Positions 34,083-37,842 of a DNA stretch of 37,842 nt are shown in pieces. How positions within the stretch are numbered: the stretch's first letter is position 1; the number at the start of each line of letters is the position of its first letter. A model generated the notes under the pieces. It did not search any database. It was not told the origin of the DNA and worked only from the letters and a program-made list of their open reading frames with translations. The translations under genes were made by a program, and so were the position numbers. The stretch spans positions 1 to 37,842 of the forward strand of contig CALVHB010000028.1 of the NCBI GenBank assembly GCA_944327275.1, in the 5' to 3' direction. Origin of the DNA: Candidatus Gastranaerophilales bacterium (GTDB lineage Bacteria; Cyanobacteriota; Vampirovibrionia; Gastranaerophilales; Gastranaerophilaceae).

Positions 34083-34550
34083 ATGAAAAAAGTTATCTTG
34101 TTGAGTTTATTGTTGGCTGCCTCAGTTATGCCTATGGTTGCTGAAGATTTGAATGAATCAGAAAAATCAGTTGATACTCAGGCTGTACAGGAGCAGATTA
34201 ATCTTCAAAAAGAAATTCCTGCAAGCTCAAAAGTTACAAAGATTAAATCGCTTCCTCCAAAGTGGACAGATTTTTGTGAGGCAGGTTACGAAAATGCTGT
34301 ATACAAAAATAACCATGATGTATTTGATATATTTAGCTTTGTAAAATCTGAACGGGTTAAAAGAAACTATTGGGCAGAAAGAAGAGTAAGTTTTGAAAAA
34401 TATCTCAAAACTTGTGACTCTTTGAATGAAACTGCTAAAGATAGTTGTTATGCAAAATTAGTAGAGTCCGAAAATCAAAAAAATGATTTATATAAAATTA
34501 AACGTAAAGAATTGTTGTACGAAAATAATATAGATATACAGCGAAGATAA
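34083..34550 (+). CDS. Secreted hypothetical protein
   Basis: 155 aa. Signal peptide MKKVILLSLLLAASVMPMVA, probably cut before EDLN. The mature part is acidic then basic, Lys/Glu-rich, with three Cys (FCEAGY, TCDSL, SCYAK) and a predicted helical C-terminus. AGGAG lies 5 nt before the ATG. It shares a transcript with the acyl ligase and ends in a bidirectional terminator. Family not recognised; a role in the envelope is likely. Confidence 0.72.
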   Translation: MKKVILLSLLLAASVMPMVAEDLNESEKSVDTQAVQEQINLQKEIPASSKVTKIKSLPPKWTDFCEAGYENAVYKNNHDVFDIFSFVKSERVKRNYWAERRVSFEKYLKTCDSLNETAKDSCYAKLVESENQKNDLYKIKRKELLYENNIDIQRR

Positions 34551-34551
34551 A

Positions 34552-34581
34552 AAAAAGACGAGTTTTATAACTCGTCTTTTT
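34552..34581. terminator. Bidirectional Rho-independent terminator
   Basis: A perfect 13-bp stem (34552-34564 / 34569-34581) with a TTAT loop, between the convergent secreted protein gene and the rubrerythrin gene. Confidence 0.9.
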
Positions 34582-34602
34582 AATAAGATTATGACATTTC
34601 AA

Positions 34603-35142
34603 CTATGAAAAATATCTTTTTAAAAGTCCGTCAAAACCTTTTCCGTGACGTGCTTCGTCTTTAGCCATTTCATGAACTGTGTCGTGAATTGCATCGTAGC
34701 CTAATTCTTTTGCTCTTCTTGCAATTGCTAATTTGCCTTCGCAAGCTCCATGTTCAGCTTCTGCACGCATTTCTAGGTTTTTCTTAGTAGAATCAGTAAC
34801 TACTTCACCTAGTAATTCTGCAAATTTTGCAGCGTGTTCAGCTTCTTCAAATGCATATCTTTTGTATGCTTCAGCAACTTCAGGATATCCTTCTCTTTCA
34901 GCAACTCTTGCCATTGCTAGGTACATACCTACTTCTGTGCATTCTCCTGTGAAGTGAGCTCTAAGACCTTCCATTACTTCTTTATCTTCTACAACGCCAT
35001 CGCCTACTTTGTGTTCACAAGCATATACTTTTTCTCCACCGCCGATTTCGTTGAATGTTGTTGCTCCACATAGAGGGCATCTTTCTGGAGCTTTATCAGA
35101 TTCTGTTGACCAGCCACATACTGTACATACGAATTTTGCCAT
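34603..35142 (-). CDS. Reverse rubrerythrin (rubredoxin domain first)
   Basis: 179 aa from the ATG at 35142. Non-haem iron protein that reduces peroxide (and sometimes O2) in anaerobes. The rubredoxin domain is at the N-terminus (C6-x2-C9 and C22-x2-C25), unlike ordinary rubrerythrins where it is last. The ferritin-like four-helix domain follows with diiron ligands in [31 protein letters not shown] and [13 protein letters not shown] at 35151 lies inside the AAAGGTGG ribosome binding site and is rejected. Single-gene unit with a good promoter, as expected for an inducible stress gene. It would protect oxygen-sensitive enzymes such as the hydrogenases here. Confidence 0.9.
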   Translation of the reverse strand: MAKFVCTVCGWSTESDKAPERCPLCGATTFNEIGGGEKVYACEHKVGDGVVEDKEVMEGLRAHFTGECTEVGMYLAMARVAEREGYPEVAEAYKRYAFEEAEHAAKFAELLGEVVTDSTKKNLEMRAEAEHGACEGKLAIARRAKELGYDAIHDTVHEMAKDEARHGKGFDGLLKRYFS

Positions 35143-35190
35143 TTTAACCACCTTTCTTAATTAAAAGTTTGTCTCTTTTCTACATGTTTT

Positions 35191-35219
35191 ATAATACACT
35201 ATAATATAAAATTTGTAAA
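35191..35219 (-). promoter_or_regulatory. Promoter of the reverse rubrerythrin gene
   Basis: On the minus strand: TTTACA (35219-35214), 17-bp spacer, TATTAT (35196-35191). No PerR-type palindrome is obvious around it. Confidence 0.65.
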
Positions 35220-35265
35220 GTAGTAATTATTATTATTTTTTCTCAAAATAATATATTTAATAAAG

Positions 35266-35287
35266 AAAAAGACCTCAATTTGAGGTC
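35266..35287 (-). terminator. Minus-strand terminator upstream of the rubrerythrin promoter
   Basis: A 7-bp stem (35271-35277 / 35281-35287) with a 3-nt loop; only the minus strand has the T run (35270-35266). It would stop transcripts coming from the 36384-35827 gene through the antisense strand of the Cys-cluster gene. Confidence 0.6.
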
Positions 35288-35405
35288 AAGGTTGGTTATT
35301 TTGGTTATGTTATAGTATTTCGTGTTATTTATTTTACATTTTTTATAATTATCCTGAAGCTCAAGATTTGCTAAGTGTTGATGAAAAGTTTACAAAACTT
35401 TATGA

Positions 35406-35411
35406 TATTAT
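35406..35411 (+). promoter_or_regulatory. -10-like box, leaderless spacing
   Basis: TATTAT ending 6 nt before the ATG at 35418, no Shine-Dalgarno. No -35 hexamer is found at a normal distance. Confidence 0.38.
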
Positions 35412-35417
35412 GTTGTT

Positions 35418-35834
35418 ATGATTGATAGATTAAGAAAATTTTTTCTTTCAAAAATTCTACGGAAAAAGTACTACAGGACAGGCAAATGCAATGCTTGCGG
35501 AAAATGTTGTACTCAAATTTATGTCAAACACTACAAGCATGTAGTAAGTGATAAAGAAGAATTTAAAAAATTGCAGTATCTTCATAGATTTTATACATAT
35601 TTAAAAGTAATAGGAAAAGATGATATTGGACTTATTTTTGAATGTCAGAATCTGGATCCTGTAACCCATAAATGTAAAATTCACAGGACGCGCCCAGGGA
35701 TTTGCAGAAGATATCCGCAGGAAGAGCTATTCTCAATGGGAGGTGCTCTGTCTGAGGATTGCGGTTACAAGATGGAACCTATTATTTCTTTTTCAGAAGT
35801 TTTAGAAAAAGAGTATAAAAAACATTTTAGATGA
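35418..35834 (+). CDS. YkgJ-type Cys-cluster protein (putative Fe/Zn binding)
   Basis: 138 aa. Belongs by motif to the UPF0153/YkgJ cysteine-cluster family: CNACGKCC (C24, C27, C30, C31), then C76, C86 in CKIHRTRPGIC (C96) and RRYP, and C115. The family is thought to hold a zinc or an iron-sulfur centre and its function is poorly known. The N-terminus is basic. The end overlaps the minus-strand unknown gene by 8 bp. The start has no Shine-Dalgarno; a reading frame just upstream ends in a TGA that overlaps this ATG. Confidence 0.85.
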   Translation: MIDRLRKFFLSKILRKKYYRTGKCNACGKCCTQIYVKHYKHVVSDKEEFKKLQYLHRFYTYLKVIGKDDIGLIFECQNLDPVTHKCKIHRTRPGICRRYPQEELFSMGGALSEDCGYKMEPIISFSEVLEKEYKKHFR

Positions 35835-36384
35835 CTTTTGTATTATTCAGTTCAATGATATCAAAAGTATCTTCCAATTTTGAATTTTTTGTTTTTTCAA
35901 GTACCACTTCTAGCCCGTCAGTAAGAGTATGGATTACAATATTTTCTCCTGAATTTTTATTTCCTGCAAGGATGGATGTGTCAATATCAGGTCTGTCACA
36001 CAAAACATCCGCAAGTTTATTGACTGTCATGATTGTATCTGTACCCTTTTTACTTTTTATTTCTGCACCGCCAATAATCCAAGCTGTAAGTTTGTCTTTT
36101 GATTTAACTGTAAGTTCGGTGACTTTGTTTACGATATCATTGATTAAATTTCCAACTTCTCCTGAGGTAGGGATAAATTTTAAAAATCCATCTTTTTCAG
36201 ATCTTACTAAAACTATGAGATTTCTATCGTCTACACTAGTGGTAAATGTTTGACCATTTATAAGATTATATTCGTTTTCCGGTTTTAAATTTCTTGATTT
36301 TCTAATTGTAGTTCCAATTGCTTTACTATATTTTAGGGGATCTCTAATTAATTTTGTTTGTCCTTGAAAACTTATTTTGTCCAT
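35827..36384 (-). CDS. Hypothetical protein with N-terminal DKISFQG motif
   Basis: 185 aa, not recognised. It begins MDKISFQGQTK. It has no signal peptide or membrane segment and looks like a mixed alpha/beta soluble protein. AAAGGAG lies 5 nt before the ATG. The start motif is the same type as in the 299-aa protein at 10999 (DKIAFSG). It is convergent and overlapping with the Cys-cluster gene; the nearest terminator on its strand is at 35266-35287, so its transcript is probably antisense to that gene. Confidence 0.72.
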   Translation of the reverse strand: MDKISFQGQTKLIRDPLKYSKAIGTTIRKSRNLKPENEYNLINGQTFTTSVDDRNLIVLVRSEKDGFLKFIPTSGEVGNLINDIVNKVTELTVKSKDKLTAWIIGGAEIKSKKGTDTIMTVNKLADVLCDRPDIDTSILAGNKNSGENIVIHTLTDGLEVVLEKTKNSKLEDTFDIIELNNTKVI

Positions 36385-36507
36385 ATGTAACTCCTTTTGT
36401 AATTTAAATAAAAACGAACAAAAATTTTTTTGCTACTTTCAGGCAATGAAAAAAAACACATTGTCGTTTAACCTGAATATGTAGACCAATAAGAAAGGCT
36501 GGTAAAA

Positions 36508-36825
36508 GTGAAAAATATCTTTTTAATAATAGTTTCTATGATAATGGCAATTCCTGTTTTTGCAGCATGCAGTATAACTGGTGGAGCTTGTTCAACAGGG
36601 TACAATTCAAATTTTGATTCCCCTCCTTTACAAGAAAAATATGCTCCAAATAGTTTGCAAGAAATAACAAAACCTAATGCATTTCAACCAAAGTATATTA
36701 AGCCGTATTATAATGAATTAATTAATACAAGTAGTAGTAGTAATGAAACATCAGATTACAACTCTAACTGTCAATTTGGTGTTTGTTTACCCGAAACAGA
36801 ACCTGGTGGGAATGTTTTAGAGTAG
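36508..36825 (+). CDS. Small secreted protein, Pro/Asn/Ser-rich
   Basis: 105 aa. GTG start with AAAGG about 11 nt upstream. Signal peptide MKNIFLIIVSMIMAIPVFA, cut before ACS; lipidation at the following Cys is conceivable, but the pattern VFAACS fits signal peptidase I better. The mature part is short and low in complexity, with two Cys pairs, CSITGGAC near the N-terminus and CQFGVC near the C-terminus, that may form disulfides. No family recognised. Single-gene unit with its own terminator. Confidence 0.65.
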   Translation: MKNIFLIIVSMIMAIPVFAACSITGGACSTGYNSNFDSPPLQEKYAPNSLQEITKPNAFQPKYIKPYYNELINTSSSSNETSDYNSNCQFGVCLPETEPGGNVLE

Positions 36826-36833
36826 ATAAAAAA

Positions 36834-36855
36834 GCGGGTTAGTAGCCCGCTTTTT
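36834..36855 (+). terminator. Rho-independent terminator
   Basis: A seven-pair stem (36834-36840 / 36844-36850, one G-U) followed by TTTTT, after the small secreted protein gene. Confidence 0.85.
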
Positions 36856-36916
36856 ATAGTTTTTTTAATAAATTAAAATTATTAATCCCCTAATTATTAA
36901 TTTTTTGTTTATTTTT

Positions 36917-36945
36917 TTAAGATTTTAAAAAAACAATGTTATAAC
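36917..36945 (+). promoter_or_regulatory. Possible dnaK promoter
   Basis: TTAAGA (36917-36922), 17-bp spacer, TATAAC (36940-36945). The region before it holds two direct copies of AATTATTAAT (36877-36886, 36892-36901). No CIRCE element is seen. Confidence 0.4.
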
Positions 36946-36982
36946 AATTATGTAAAATGAATGTAATAAGTAAAGGAGATAA

Positions 36983-37842
<860 letters not shown>

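Overview
The window is AT-rich and densely coded on both strands. It looks like a chromosome segment from a fermentative, anaerobic, gut-type bacterium. My best guess is a non-photosynthetic relative of cyanobacteria (Melainabacteria / Vampirovibrionia, Gastranaerophilales-like). This is inferred from the pilin N-terminus GFTLSEVLITLGIIGVVAA, the pairing of [FeFe] hydrogenases with HydF and a reverse rubrerythrin, the cell-envelope genes, and several short proteins I do not recognise. No 16S gene is present to confirm it.

Layout. 1-920: a type IV pilin-like gene preceded by a G10 tract. 924-7317 (minus strand): a hydrogen block made of a group B-type [FeFe] hydrogenase, a thioredoxin-like [2Fe-2S] protein, a SpoIIE-type phosphatase, a sensory-type [FeFe] hydrogenase with a PAS domain, and a second [2Fe-2S] protein, followed by purB. 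7337-7813: a hairpin-rich island bounded by an exact 19-bp inverted repeat. 7890-11898: an unknown gene, rpsO, hydF (the hydrogenase maturation GTPase), and three small unknown genes. 11948-14032 (minus): mnmE and an unknown gene. 14143-21076: a large soluble TPR protein, a 53-aa minus-strand gene, an AcsE-like pterin-binding methyltransferase, and an operon of a secreted TPR protein, a lipoprotein and a membrane-anchored TPR plus retropepsin-like protease. 21138-24332 (minus): gyrA and a secreted unknown. 24464-30185: rfbC-rfbB-rfbD-rfbA (dTDP-L-rhamnose), glyA and a WecA/TagO-like transferase. 30361-36825: an unknown, miaB, an acyl-CoA/ACP ligase, a secreted unknown, a reverse rubrerythrin, a YkgJ-type Cys-cluster protein and small unknowns. 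36989-end: the 5' part of dnaK.

How the genes work together. The hydrogen block pairs a probable catalytic hydrogenase with a probable H2/redox sensor (PAS plus phosphatase). HydF lies elsewhere in the window; HydE and HydG are not here. The rfb genes and the WecA-like enzyme fit one surface rhamnose-polysaccharide pathway. Most transcription units end in clear Rho-independent hairpins, several of them shared by convergent genes.

The most interesting signals are: (1) a repeated -10 / exactly 6 nt / start codon arrangement without a Shine-Dalgarno, suggesting leaderless mRNAs; (2) a secreted TPR gene whose only sensible start is AUU; (3) the G10 tract whose length decides whether an upstream ATG joins the pilin frame; (4) the hairpin island; and (5) the TPR-lipoprotein-aspartic protease operon.
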